Source: Paenibacillus gyeongsangnamensis (GTDB lineage: Bacteria > Bacillota > Bacilli > Paenibacillales > NBRC-103111). From it: a stretch of 44,574 nucleotides of DNA. Below are positions 7,523-16,851 of this stretch, in pieces. The notes beneath the pieces were generated by a model. It saw only the letters and a program-made list of their open reading frames with translations, was not told where the DNA came from and did no database searches. The DNA lies in contig NZ_JAQAGZ010000036.1 in the NCBI RefSeq assembly GCF_027533625.1, positions 1-44,574 of the forward strand, read 5' to 3'. The first letter of the stretch is position 1. The number at the start of each line of letters is the position of its first letter. Made by a program: the position numbers and the translations under genes.

Positions 7523-8461
7523 ATGATAAAGGCTACGAAATTAACCGGAGTGAACGAAAACCTGCAAAAACCGATGACTCGAAAAATGAACCGTTGGATC
7601 GAGCCGGTTTGGGGATATGTATTTATTGCTCCGTGGCTCATTGGATTATTTGTTCTCACCATCGGCCCCATGTCCCAATCCTTTTACTTATCGCTAACGC
7701 AATATAATTTATTGGAACTTCCCGCTTACATCGGCTTCGAGAATTACCATGAAATTTTTACGGACGACAAAGATTTCTGGAAGGCGCTTCAGGTCACGCT
7801 CACGTATGTCGTACTTTCCGTACCGTTAAAACTCATCTTCGCATTATTGGTAGCTATGCTATTGAGTAAAGCGATCCGCGGCATGTCCTTGTTCCGCGCG
7901 ATCTTTTACCTGCCCTCGCTGATCGGCGGGAGTGTGGCGATTTCGGCCATTTGGCGAAACCTGTTCGGCATGGACGGATTCCTGAACAAATTCGCGGCGC
8001 TGCTTGGCATTCAAGGCATCGACTGGATCAACACTCCGGAGACCGCGCTTTATACCTTGGTCATGCTTGCCGTGTGGCAGTTCGGCTCCTCGATGGTCAT
8101 TTTCCTGGCCGGACTCAAGCAAATTCCGAAGGATTTGTACGAATCCGCCTCGGTGGACGGCGCGTCGAAATTCCATTCCTTCTTCTCCATCACGCTTCCG
8201 ATGCTGACGCCGATCATATTATTCAACTTGGTCATGCAGATCATAGGCAGCTTCCAAATGTTCACTCAAGCGTTCATCGTAACCAAAGGCGGTCCGATTA
8301 ATTCCACGCTCGTTTACGCGCTTTACTTGTATCAGAAGGCATTTGCCTACTTTAACATGGGCTATGCCAGCGCCTTGGCCTGGATTTTGCTGTCTATCAT
8401 CGGACTGTTTACCATGCTCATTTTTTGGTCGTCCAAAAAATGGGTTCACTACGAAACATAG
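7523..8461 (+). CDS. ABC sugar transporter permease (MalF-like), system 1
   Basis: A 312-residue inner-membrane permease of the CUT1 carbohydrate importers. The first membrane helix is in WGYVFIAPWLIGLFVLTIGP, and about six helices follow. The cytoplasmic EAA loop that contacts the ATPase reads YESASVDGASKFHSFF, followed by SITLPM. The ATG at 7523 is preferred over GTG at 7517 because GAAAGGAG ends 8 nt before it. It opens the system 1 operon, downstream of a probable regulator-binding repeat and 12 nt before the second permease. No ATP-binding subunit is nearby. Confidence 0.92.
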   Translation: MIKATKLTGVNENLQKPMTRKMNRWIEPVWGYVFIAPWLIGLFVLTIGPMSQSFYLSLTQYNLLELPAYIGFENYHEIFTDDKDFWKALQVTLTYVVLSVPLKLIFALLVAMLLSKAIRGMSLFRAIFYLPSLIGGSVAISAIWRNLFGMDGFLNKFAALLGIQGIDWINTPETALYTLVMLAVWQFGSSMVIFLAGLKQIPKDLYESASVDGASKFHSFFSITLPMLTPIILFNLVMQIIGSFQMFTQAFIVTKGGPINSTLVYALYLYQKAFAYFNMGYASALAWILLSIIGLFTMLIFWSSKKWVHYET

Positions 8462-8473
8462 GAGGGCGGCTAG

Positions 8474-9301
8474 ATGAAACGCAGCGGCTTGATTCAATAC
8501 AGCTTTTTGATTGCGTGCAGCGTTATAATGATATATCCGATTTTTTGGCTGGTAGGGAACGCGCTGAAATCGAATGAGGAAATCCCTAAGTCCAACCTAA
8601 TCCCATCCGAGGTCCACTGGGAAAACTTTTCCAACGGATGGACGGCCATTCCCGGCTTCACCTTCGCTCACTTTTTCTATAATTCATTTTTCATCGCGGT
8701 ATTTTCCGTCATAGGAACGCTGATATCGAGCGCTTTCGTTGCATTCGGCTTCGCCCGACTCCACTTTCCGTTAAAAAAATTCTGGTTCAGCATTCTCATG
8801 ATCACCCTTATGCTGCCGGCTCAAGTTACATTGGTTCCGCAATATGTCCTGTTCAAATATTTCGATTGGGTAGGGACTACGCTGCCGCTGATTATGCCGC
8901 ATTTTTTGGCGGTAAGCCCGTTCTTCGTTTTTCTGATGATCCAGTTTATCCGCGGCATCCCGAGGGACCTTGACGAATCAGCCAAAATCGATGGCTGCTC
9001 GACGCTCGGCATTGCATTCAAAATCGTTCTGCCGCTTTGCACGCCGGCTTTTATTACAACCGCAATTTTCAGCTTTATCTGGACTTGGGATGACTTTCTC
9101 GGACAAATGATTTATTTGACGGATACCGCCAAATATACTGTTCCGCTTGCACTCCGGCTGTTCCTGGATAACACCTCCGCCGTAACCTGGGGGCCGATGT
9201 ATGCAATGTCCCTTTTATCGGTGATTCCTTGCTTTGTCATCTTTATTGCAGCCCAAAAGTATTTTGTGGAAGGTATTTCCACGACCGGGATTAAAGGCTA
9301 A
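8474..9301 (+). CDS. ABC sugar transporter permease (MalG-like), system 1
   Basis: A 275-residue partner permease of CUT1 type. It has an N-terminal helix (YSFLIACSVIMIYPIFWLVG), the NALKSNEEIPKSNLIPSEVH periplasmic-side segment, several further helices and the EAA loop DESAKIDGCSTLGIAF followed by KIVLPL. It ends FVEGISTTGIKG, the usual MalG-type C-terminus. A GGAGGG RBS lies in the 12-nt gap after the first permease. It would form the heterodimeric channel with the product at 7523; the transported sugar cannot be read from sequence. Confidence 0.92.
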   Translation: MKRSGLIQYSFLIACSVIMIYPIFWLVGNALKSNEEIPKSNLIPSEVHWENFSNGWTAIPGFTFAHFFYNSFFIAVFSVIGTLISSAFVAFGFARLHFPLKKFWFSILMITLMLPAQVTLVPQYVLFKYFDWVGTTLPLIMPHFLAVSPFFVFLMIQFIRGIPRDLDESAKIDGCSTLGIAFKIVLPLCTPAFITTAIFSFIWTWDDFLGQMIYLTDTAKYTVPLALRLFLDNTSAVTWGPMYAMSLLSVIPCFVIFIAAQKYFVEGISTTGIKG

Positions 9302-9369
9302 GGTTTACAAACGCCGTTTAAGAGCTTTATGCTTAATTCAAAACGGCACAACTGCAGGTGATGATTCGC

Positions 9370-11157
9370 ATGAAGAATCCGTTCAAGGCTTTTTCCTTCC
9401 AGGTGACGTTCTTCACGTCCTTTATCCTGATTTCAGCGCTGCTGATTCTGCTGCTGGGGATTACCAGCTATTATATTACGAACCAGGAGATGGTCGACCA
9501 GACGATTGCTTCCCGAAAGCTTCTCTTAAGCGAAATAAACAAGCAACTGGATCAGCAGCTCCAGTCCGTAGAATATGACTCGCTTGTTCTGGCAAGCAAT
9601 CCGAAGCTGATCGGTTACTTGCAATATGGAGAAGATTCCTTTGAGAGGATCCAGCAGAAATCGGAGATGATCGATCTGCTCAGCCGTCTCAGCTATGTCA
9701 AGGAAGGCGTCCATTCCGTGCAGCTCTATGCGAAGGATACGACTCTGAACAGCAGGATCGCCGCGAACGGGATCTTCGAGTATTCGATTTTGGAAAAAAG
9801 CTCCTGGTATAATGAAATTAAGGACGCCGATTACGGTTGGATCGGTACACATCCTGTCGAAGTGGATGGCTACCCGGCGGATGAACGAATGGTAGTCAGC
9901 TTTGCGAGAAAGGTCCTTTCCCCTTCGGGAAAGGAAGTAGGAATCCTGGTTATCAATTTGAAAATGCCTTTCATGCAAAAGCTCGTTACCGGCAGCGCCG
10001 GAGATGTCAGCCGGTTCATCGTGGATTCGCATAACCGTCTGGTTGTCGAGCATTACGGCGGAGTCAAGAAAACAGGCTCTTATGACAGCATGAAGAACGA
10101 AATATCCGATATTCTTGAAAAAGCTGTTATCGGTGCCGATACCTTTGCGACTGCGCGGCTCCAAGACAAGGATCTCATGATTTGGAGCCGCCAGGACCGG
10201 ACGCGGTGGATTACGATGGATATCATTCCTTGGGAGGATATTATAAAGGGGAGCCGCCGTATCGAAAAGGTGATTGTGCTCGCGGCCGTTTTTTGCATTT
10301 TACTGGCTGTCGTAATGGCTTATTTCCTGTCCAGGCAATTCGCGCTGCCGATCCGTAAGCTGATTCATGCGATGAAGCTGATGAAAATAGGCAAATGGGA
10401 TGTTCAAATCGCGAACGATTATGAGAACGAATTCGGTCACTTAAACGAGCATTTCAATCAAATGACCCAGCGGATCGATCAGCTGATGCTTGAAGTGGAT
10501 GAACAGAATCGGCGCAAGAGGGAAGCGGAAATCCAAATCCTACAGGAGCAAATCAATCCTCATTTTATTTATAATACTTTGGATATGATGAACTGGCATG
10601 CGATCGAGTCCGGCGCGCGCGAGCTCAGCCATATGCTTTCCTTGCTCGGCAAGATGCTGCGGATCGGCCTCTCCAGCGGAGCGACCTTCATTCCTGTCCG
10701 GAGAGAACTGGAGCATCTCCGTTATTATACGGAGCTGCAAAAAATCCGGTTTCACCAAAGGGTGGAGTTTATCCTATCGGCGCCGGAATCCATGATGGTT
10801 TATTACACCCCGAAGTTGATCATACAACCGTTTGTCGAGAACGCGCTCCTTCACGGACTTCATTCCAAGGAAAAGGGATGGATAAAAATTACGGGGTGGG
10901 AGGACGACTCCAGCCTCTATTTCGGCGTGGAGGATAATGGTGTCGGGATGGATATGAATGAGGTCCATGGCAGGGAACACAGCGGTATCCGAAATGTGCA
11001 CGAGCGCATTCAGCTGTACTTCGGCGAAGGATACGGGGTACACCTTCATAGCGAGCTTGAACGGGGAACGAAGGTGACCATATCTTTGCCTAAAATGAAA
11101 TCAGAGCCGTCGCATCCCAGGGAGGGAAAGCCCAATGGTCAAAGCTGTCATCATTGA
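9370..11157 (+). CDS. YesM-type sensor histidine kinase, system 1
   Basis: A membrane sensor of about 595 residues. It has one helix near residues 8-33 and an extracellular sensing domain (~35-295, Cache-like). The second helix is near 300-322, followed by a HAMP linker, the His_kinase domain with phospho-accepting H398 in QINPHFIYNTLDMMNW, and an HATPase_c domain (FVENALLHGL, GVEDNGVGMD, SGIRNVHERIQLYFG). This family senses sugars, often through the binding protein, and phosphorylates the adjacent YesN regulator. ATG 9370 is chosen for the AGGTGAT at about 9 nt; upstream alternatives at 9358 and 9361 lack spacing for an RBS. It overlaps the regulator gene by 23 nt. Confidence 0.9.
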   Translation: MKNPFKAFSFQVTFFTSFILISALLILLLGITSYYITNQEMVDQTIASRKLLLSEINKQLDQQLQSVEYDSLVLASNPKLIGYLQYGEDSFERIQQKSEMIDLLSRLSYVKEGVHSVQLYAKDTTLNSRIAANGIFEYSILEKSSWYNEIKDADYGWIGTHPVEVDGYPADERMVVSFARKVLSPSGKEVGILVINLKMPFMQKLVTGSAGDVSRFIVDSHNRLVVEHYGGVKKTGSYDSMKNEISDILEKAVIGADTFATARLQDKDLMIWSRQDRTRWITMDIIPWEDIIKGSRRIEKVIVLAAVFCILLAVVMAYFLSRQFALPIRKLIHAMKLMKIGKWDVQIANDYENEFGHLNEHFNQMTQRIDQLMLEVDEQNRRKREAEIQILQEQINPHFIYNTLDMMNWHAIESGARELSHMLSLLGKMLRIGLSSGATFIPVRRELEHLRYYTELQKIRFHQRVEFILSAPESMMVYYTPKLIIQPFVENALLHGLHSKEKGWIKITGWEDDSSLYFGVEDNGVGMDMNEVHGREHSGIRNVHERIQLYFGEGYGVHLHSELERGTKVTISLPKMKSEPSHPREGKPNGQSCHH

Positions 11158-12742
11158 CGACGACATAACCACGATTCATGGTCTCACCCGCACGGTTCGG
11201 TGGAACGAGCTGGGCATCCAGTTGGCGGGAACCGCAAAGAACGGCAGAGAAGGGCTGGAGCAAATCCGGGCACATTGTCCCGATATTATTTTAACGGATA
11301 TCTTCATGCCTGTCATGAACGGGATTGAAATGCTGAAGGCGCTGCGCGAGGAAGGGAACCATGCAGAAGTGATCATCCTGAGCGGGTACGAGGATTTTAA
11401 AACCGCCCAAGCCGCCGTCAAGCTGCAGGTGAACGAATATTTATCCAAACCGGCTACGCTCGATGAGATCGAAAATGTCCTGGTCACTACGATGAACAAA
11501 CTCGAGAAAAGAGAACAATCCAAGAAAGAAGACAAGGAGCTTCGAGAGTTACTGGAAACGAACCTCCCCACCACAAAAAAGCAGCTGTTCAAGGGTCTGC
11601 TTGAGCCTGAATTTTGCCATTCGGCTTTTTTCCAAAAAGCGGCGGATTACCTGAAAATCGATTTTACGGACCAATACTTTACGGTGCTGCTGATCGAATT
11701 TTTCATCAATCGCGAGCGGACGTCGTACCGTCCAAGCGACTTATCGTTGTTCGCTTATGCCGTCAAAAATATCGTAGATGAGCTTTCGCAACCGAAGCAA
11801 GGGGTATATGTAGCCGATGTTCAGCGGAATTTAATTACGGTCATCGTTTCAACGCCCTCCCGCATGAAGAAGGAGCGGGTGAAGCTGCAGGTTAAGCAAA
11901 CAGCCTTAGAATATTTGGAAAACATCCAAAAATATTTGAAGCTCCAGGTATGCGCATCCATCGGCCAGGTTGGGGATCAAGTTGAAGACATCCACAAATC
12001 CTATGCCTCTGCGGTAGATTTACTCGCCGAGCGTGAAAAAATGCCGGATCAGCAGATCATTACGGAGGAAGATAAGAAGGATCAAAGCAAGGCCGTTTGC
12101 CGGCGTCCGATCGAAAGCTATCAAGCCATCATCGATGCTGTGATACTCGGCCAGGAGGACCTGGTAGAGGAACGCATAGGAACTTTGATCGGCAAGCTCC
12201 GCCGTGAATCCATCCCAAGCATCAGCGTCTTAAGGGAATTTTCGATCGATATCGTCGGCATCCTCGCGCTGGCTTTACATGATCATGGGCTGCAAATCGA
12301 AGATATCCATTCGGATTTCAACATGTGCAAGGAGCTGGAGCTTCTTCACAGCCTAAAGGATTTCGGCGATTGGCTGCGCGATCTTTTCCTTCCCATATGC
12401 GAAGTGATGAGCCGGCGCAGCTCACAGAAGCACCGCAAAACAATCGACTTTATCATGCGGTACGTCCAGGAGCACTATGCGGAAGACATCACGTTGGACG
12501 TTCTGGCCGAGAAGGTATACCTGACGCGGAATTATTTAAGCCAAATTTTCAAGCAGGAGACCGGCGAGAACTACAACAACTACTTAACGCGAATCCGCAT
12601 GGAGAAGGCAAAGGAGCTAATGCTTAGCGGAAACTATAAGATTTTTGAAATCTCGCAGAAGGTCGGCTACAAGAACAACACATATTTCAGCCAATTGTTT
12701 AAGAAGCATACGGGAGTTAATCCTTCCGAATTCAATCAGTAG
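11135..12742 (+). CDS. YesN-type response regulator (REC + AraC HTH), system 1
   Basis: A 535-residue cytoplasmic regulator. The N-terminal receiver has the acidic pocket DDD (8-10), phospho-acceptor D55 in PDIILTDIFMP, and the lysine in EYLSKPA. A long middle region of unknown fold follows. The C-terminal ~100 residues are a double HTH of AraC type (HYAEDITLDVLAEKVYLTRN, YLSQIFKQETGENY, TYFSQLFKKHTGVNPSEF). GGGAGGG lies upstream of the ATG, inside the kinase gene. It probably activates both the permease operon and the binding-protein gene, since both carry the same double repeat. Confidence 0.92.
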   Translation: MVKAVIIDDDITTIHGLTRTVRWNELGIQLAGTAKNGREGLEQIRAHCPDIILTDIFMPVMNGIEMLKALREEGNHAEVIILSGYEDFKTAQAAVKLQVNEYLSKPATLDEIENVLVTTMNKLEKREQSKKEDKELRELLETNLPTTKKQLFKGLLEPEFCHSAFFQKAADYLKIDFTDQYFTVLLIEFFINRERTSYRPSDLSLFAYAVKNIVDELSQPKQGVYVADVQRNLITVIVSTPSRMKKERVKLQVKQTALEYLENIQKYLKLQVCASIGQVGDQVEDIHKSYASAVDLLAEREKMPDQQIITEEDKKDQSKAVCRRPIESYQAIIDAVILGQEDLVEERIGTLIGKLRRESIPSISVLREFSIDIVGILALALHDHGLQIEDIHSDFNMCKELELLHSLKDFGDWLRDLFLPICEVMSRRSSQKHRKTIDFIMRYVQEHYAEDITLDVLAEKVYLTRNYLSQIFKQETGENYNNYLTRIRMEKAKELMLSGNYKIFEISQKVGYKNNTYFSQLFKKHTGVNPSEFNQ

Positions 12743-12755
12743 CCCCAGAACAGTC

Positions 12756-12818
12756 TGTAGTTTTTTGATACATTTTATAGATTTCTCTAATTTTAATAAA
12801 TGACAGATTTTTTATAAT
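12756..12818 (+). promoter_or_regulatory. Double repeat and -10 box upstream of the system 1 binding protein
   Basis: TGTAG (12756) and TATAGATTTCTCTAATTTT (12776) repeat the pattern at 7436 with the same 20-bp spacing. TATAAT lies at 12813-12818 and no good -35 box precedes it. The repeat ends close to where a -35 would be, as expected for an activator-dependent promoter. Confidence 0.5.
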
Positions 12819-12855
12819 GAAAGGGTAAGCCAGTAAACGACAGGGGGCCTCACTA

Positions 12856-14208
12856 ATGATTGGATACAGCAGCAAGGTAAGCAAGCTCGTGAAGGCGAGC
12901 GTAACATCGACCCTCGTGATGAGTCTGCTCGCAGGATGCGTGCCGACGGAGAAGAAGAATGCGCCGGCTTCCAGCGGCGCCGCGCCCGCAGCCTCACAGG
13001 AAAACGTCGAGCTGCGCTTCTCCTGGTGGGGAAGCCAAGGCCGGCATGACCGGACGCTCAAGCTGATCGACAAATTCCAGCAGCTTCATCCGAATATCAA
13101 GATCAAGCCGGAATATACCAGCTTCGACGGCTATTGGGAAAAGCTTTCCACTCAAGTGGCGGCCAACAATGCGCCCGACCTGATGCAAATGAGTATTTTG
13201 TACATCAAGGAATATTCGGACCGCGGCGTACTTGCCGATCTGACACCGTATTTGGGCAAGGATGTGCACATTGATGATTTGAATAAGGATGTGCTTAAGA
13301 ATCAAGGGACCATTAACGGCAAGTTAACCGGATTACCTGTTTCTGATAACGCTTCCGTAATGATCTACAATAAAGAAATGTACAAACAGGCGGGCATTGA
13401 GCCTCCAAAGAACGATATGACCTGGAAGGAATATTTTGACAAGGCCCGTGAGATAAAGTCCAAGCTGGGTGACAAAGTATACGGCTCGTTCGATTTATCT
13501 ACTTCGCTGGAAGGTTTTATGTATTATTCCTTCTCGGTCGGCGATACCCTATATAATAACAACAAACTGGGCTACAAGGACGAGACGTTAACCAATTGGC
13601 TGAAAATGTGGGATGATGCCCGGAAGGAAGGTCTTGTGCCGCCGGCGGCAAGCACCGCTTCGTTCCTTCCGATCGGCAACGCGGATCCGAACAAGGATGC
13701 GCTCATGAAGGGCGTTGTTCCGATCATGGGTCCCCAATTTACGGCAACGTTCCCGGCTTACGAGAACGTGATGAAGGATAAGATCGATATGATCACTTAT
13801 CCGAAGGATAAGAAAACCGGGAGCGTGCTCGAGACGGCCATGTTCCTTTCCGCTTCCGCCAAGTCGAAGCATCCGAAGGAAGCGGCGATGTTCCTTGACT
13901 TTTTCTTAAATTCCAAGGAGGCTGCGGATATTCTGGAGACGGATCGGGGCCTGCCGGAGAACAAAAAAATGCTGGAATACTTGACGCCTAAGTTTACGGA
14001 GCGCGACAAGAAGATGGTGAAGATGCTGGAGTATGTTTCCGGTATTCAACCGGCCTGGTACGATGCGGGTCCGAAGGGTGCGGGCGAAGTGACGAAGCTA
14101 TTTGAACAAACGGTTCAAAAGCAGCAGTTCGGCAAAGTGACCATTGATGCGGCTGTCGCTGAATTCCGTAAAGAAGCGGACAAAATTTTTGAAAAAAACA
14201 ATAATTAG
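12856..14208 (+). CDS. Extracellular sugar-binding lipoprotein, system 1
   Basis: A 450-residue family 1 solute-binding protein. The signal peptide ends in the lipobox LLAGC, with C28 as the lipid-modified residue. A low-complexity Ser/Ala linker follows, then the first lobe (VELRFSWWGSQGRHDRTLKL). The family's N-lobe segments QLHPNIKIKPEYTSFDGYWE and TQVAANNAPDLMQMS are present. It would be anchored outside the cell to deliver sugar to the permeases at 7523 and 8474. Unusually, it is separated from its permeases by the two-component genes and has its own promoter, so it can be expressed at a higher level. Lgt needed for lipidation is also encoded in this window. Confidence 0.92.
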   Translation: MIGYSSKVSKLVKASVTSTLVMSLLAGCVPTEKKNAPASSGAAPAASQENVELRFSWWGSQGRHDRTLKLIDKFQQLHPNIKIKPEYTSFDGYWEKLSTQVAANNAPDLMQMSILYIKEYSDRGVLADLTPYLGKDVHIDDLNKDVLKNQGTINGKLTGLPVSDNASVMIYNKEMYKQAGIEPPKNDMTWKEYFDKAREIKSKLGDKVYGSFDLSTSLEGFMYYSFSVGDTLYNNNKLGYKDETLTNWLKMWDDARKEGLVPPAASTASFLPIGNADPNKDALMKGVVPIMGPQFTATFPAYENVMKDKIDMITYPKDKKTGSVLETAMFLSASAKSKHPKEAAMFLDFFLNSKEAADILETDRGLPENKKMLEYLTPKFTERDKKMVKMLEYVSGIQPAWYDAGPKGAGEVTKLFEQTVQKQQFGKVTIDAAVAEFRKEADKIFEKNNN

Positions 14209-14241
14209 CAAATAACGTAATAAAAGGAGATCTAATCCAAA

Positions 14242-15264
14242 ATGAACGCACAACAGTTTTCCGTCATCGGCTGTCAGCATGCCCATATCGGGATATTTAT
14301 CAGCGAAATGCTGGCGCTGGGCTATACTTGCGCCGGAATTTATGAAGAGGAGAACCACAGACTGGCTCGGGGCTTTTCGGACAAATTCGGAATTCCGCTC
14401 GCAGCGAATAAGGAAAGCTTGCTAGGCGATACGGTGGCTGTCGTAGGGTGCGCCTCTATTAACGAGGACAAGATCGAAGTGATCGAGCTCTGTGAAAGCC
14501 GAGGCAAACATGTCATGTTGGATAAACCGGCGGTCACCAGCCGCAGGGGGTTAGAGCGTCTTCAAGATTTGATCGGCAGGGGGCGCATTCAAATCGGCAT
14601 GCTGCTGACCGAGCGGTTTCATCCGGCCATCTATACGTTAAAGCAGACAATCGATCAAGGCGTTCTCGGAGAGCTCGTCTCGATCGGGATGCGTAAGCCC
14701 CACCGGCTGGATGTACCGATGCGACCGTCCTGGTTCTTTTCCAAAAGACAATCCGGCGGAATTCTGATCGATTTGCTTGTCCATGATTTCGACCTGCTCC
14801 GCTGGCTTACGGGGAAAGAAATCGTAAAGCTGGAAGGCATGGTCGGGAAGACGGTCCTGCCCGAATATCCTACCTTTTACAATACGGCCAGCTTGCAGGT
14901 ATTGATGGAGGGCGGCATCGCAACCCAGCTTTACGCCGATTGGCACACCCCGGACCGGAGCTGGACTTGGGGGGACGGAAGGATTTTTGTAACCGGTACG
15001 GAAGGCTTTGTCGAGCTCCGGCTGTCAGGCGATCCGTTAATTAGGGAAGATGCGCTTATGATCCAAATCACCCATCAAGAGCCGGTTGCATCCGCCAAAC
15101 TGATGCAGCCTCCTCGCACGATCACGGAAGATTTTATCCGTCGCATTCAGGGATACGAGTCCATACTGACCCACGGGGATCTGCTCAAGACAACAGAAGC
15201 GACGATTGATGCGGATGAGCAGGTCCACTATTTCACTCATCTGGAAGGGAAGGTGCAGTCCTGA
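14242..15264 (+). CDS. Gfo/Idh/MocA family oxidoreductase with atypical nucleotide motif
   Basis: A 340-residue protein of the NAD(P)-dependent sugar dehydrogenase family. The N-terminal Rossmann domain begins FSVIGCQHAHIGIFI, so the usual GxGxxG is replaced by GCQHAHIG. The family EKP motif is DKPAVT. The C-terminal domain has GGILIDLLVHDFDLLRWLTG, which contains the expected catalytic-site DxxxHD-like segment. It probably oxidises a sugar or inositol derivative imported by system 1. AAAGGAGATC precedes the start, and its last base pairs overlap the next oxidoreductase. Cofactor binding may differ from normal given the altered motif. Confidence 0.85.
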   Translation: MNAQQFSVIGCQHAHIGIFISEMLALGYTCAGIYEEENHRLARGFSDKFGIPLAANKESLLGDTVAVVGCASINEDKIEVIELCESRGKHVMLDKPAVTSRRGLERLQDLIGRGRIQIGMLLTERFHPAIYTLKQTIDQGVLGELVSIGMRKPHRLDVPMRPSWFFSKRQSGGILIDLLVHDFDLLRWLTGKEIVKLEGMVGKTVLPEYPTFYNTASLQVLMEGGIATQLYADWHTPDRSWTWGDGRIFVTGTEGFVELRLSGDPLIREDALMIQITHQEPVASAKLMQPPRTITEDFIRRIQGYESILTHGDLLKTTEATIDADEQVHYFTHLEGKVQS

Positions 15265-16265
15265 TGGAAGGCACGACAACGAAGTTTTCTATTCTCGGAT
15301 GCGGCGTCATCGCGGAAGTTCATGCCAATGCCATTCACGGGATTAAAGAAGCCGAACTGATTGCCGTATGCGACACCGATCTGTTGAAAGGGCAGTCGTT
15401 TGCCCATAAATACGGAGCTGAATTTTACCCGCAGCTGGAACGGATGCTGCAAAACGAACAGATCGACGTCGTCTGCATCTGTACGCCAAGCGGCTTTCAC
15501 GCGGAACAGACGATTCTTGCGGCCAAGGCAGGCAAGCATGTGGTGGCTGAGAAGCCGATGGCGATCCGGCTGGATGATGCTCATCGAATGATCCGGGAGT
15601 GCAAAGAGCGCGGAGTGTTGCTTGCAACGATTTTCCCAAGAAGAATGTCGCCGGTGGCTCAATTTGTCAAACAATTTATTGAGGGCGGAGGACTCGGGAA
15701 GCTCAGCCTCTGCGACGCCTATGTGAAAATCTATCGCAGCCAGCAGTATTACGACAGCGCGGGCTGGCGTGGAACTTGGGCGATCGACGGCGGCGGCGCC
15801 ATGATGAATCAGGGAATTCATACGGTGGATTTGCTTCAATGGCTTGTCGGTCCTGTTCGTTCGATTTACGGCAGAGCGGGTACGATGCTGAGAACAATTG
15901 AGGTGGAAGATACGGCTGTGTCGTTGTTAAGCTTCCGGAACGGGGCGATGGGCGTGCTCGAAATGACGACGACTGTCTACCCTGACCTGGGTCAACGCCT
16001 GGAAATTCACGGGGAGAAGGGTTCAATCATCATTAAAGAGGATGATATCGAGCTGTTGAAAGTGGAAGGCCAAGAAATTCAATTGCCGGTCTTCGAGCCG
16101 TTCAAGGTCATACCGGACGGGCATCGCATCCAGTTACGCGACATGGCGCTCGCCGTACAGGAGAAGCGTACGCCCATCGTACCAGGTGTAGAGGGCATCC
16201 ATGCGCTAGAAATTATACTGGGTACCTATGAATCCTCCAAACGTCAAAGTGAAGTCTTTCTATGA
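15264..16265 (+). CDS. Gfo/Idh/MocA family oxidoreductase
   Basis: A 333-residue NAD(P)-dependent dehydrogenase. The Rossmann start FSILGCGVIAEVHANAI has the GxGxxA form, with AVCDTDLLKG after it; EKP is present in VVAEKPMAIR, and the catalytic segment is GGGAMMNQGIHTVDLLQWLVG. The start codon shares a base with the stop of the preceding gene (TGATG), so the two are translationally coupled. Two different oxidoreductases side by side suggest sequential or reversible oxidation, as in pathways that epimerise or cleave through a keto-sugar. A terminator follows about 65 nt after the stop. Confidence 0.9.
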   Translation: MEGTTTKFSILGCGVIAEVHANAIHGIKEAELIAVCDTDLLKGQSFAHKYGAEFYPQLERMLQNEQIDVVCICTPSGFHAEQTILAAKAGKHVVAEKPMAIRLDDAHRMIRECKERGVLLATIFPRRMSPVAQFVKQFIEGGGLGKLSLCDAYVKIYRSQQYYDSAGWRGTWAIDGGGAMMNQGIHTVDLLQWLVGPVRSIYGRAGTMLRTIEVEDTAVSLLSFRNGAMGVLEMTTTVYPDLGQRLEIHGEKGSIIIKEDDIELLKVEGQEIQLPVFEPFKVIPDGHRIQLRDMALAVQEKRTPIVPGVEGIHALEIILGTYESSKRQSEVFL

Positions 16266-16315
16266 ATTAATTGGAACCCGTTCGGCGGCAGCAAGGTCAC
16301 GTCCTTTAAAAAAGA

Positions 16316-16851
16316 GGTAGTGTAAAATTCAAAAGGCCGTCGAGATTAATCTCGATGGCCTTTTTTACAGTTTCAATATGTGGAAGCAGAATGGTTAGAA
16401 CGTTATATTCCACATTATCAAGCTTTATTGAAGATTCGCTCTTACAGTTCAGTATGATACAGAGCTTCGGCCAACAACACGATCACTAAGGCTTGTCCAT
16501 AGGCAGTCGGTGCGAAGACGATCTTTTTATAGTCTTCCTTATGCTCGCAGATCGGAGTTCCCGCAGACACGTTTAACACCGTACCGTCTTCAGAGATGTT
16601 CTTCAGCACTGCGGCAACCGCTTTACGGCACGGTGCCAGGTAGCTGGAATCCAACAAGCCAAGGCGGATCCCCTTCAGAATGCCCGCTGTAATCGCAGCC
16701 GAGCCGGATACCTCCGTATAGCTGATCTTATCGTCAAGGAGGGTGTGCCAAAGTCCGTTCTCATGCTGCAATTCAACCAATTTATCTACTTGAGCCTTAT
16801 AGGTTCCGAAAATAAGGTCACGGGACTCCGCCGTTATGGAATCCTGCATAA
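16316..16851. repeat. Segment duplicated (decayed) at 38899-39406
   Basis: Starting at GGTAGTGTAAAATTCAAAAG, the terminator, the intergenic sequence and the 3' part of the GH88/105 gene recur near 38.9 kb. That copy has point changes, a 132-nt in-frame deletion and a ~120-nt insertion. This copy is the intact one. Confidence 0.8.
16331..16366 (+). terminator. Intrinsic terminator of system 1
   Basis: AAAAGGCCGTCGAGA (16331-16345) pairs with TCTCGATGGCCTTTT (16350-16364) with one G-U pair, followed by T. The A-rich left arm would also let it work for the convergent GH88/105 gene. Confidence 0.85.
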
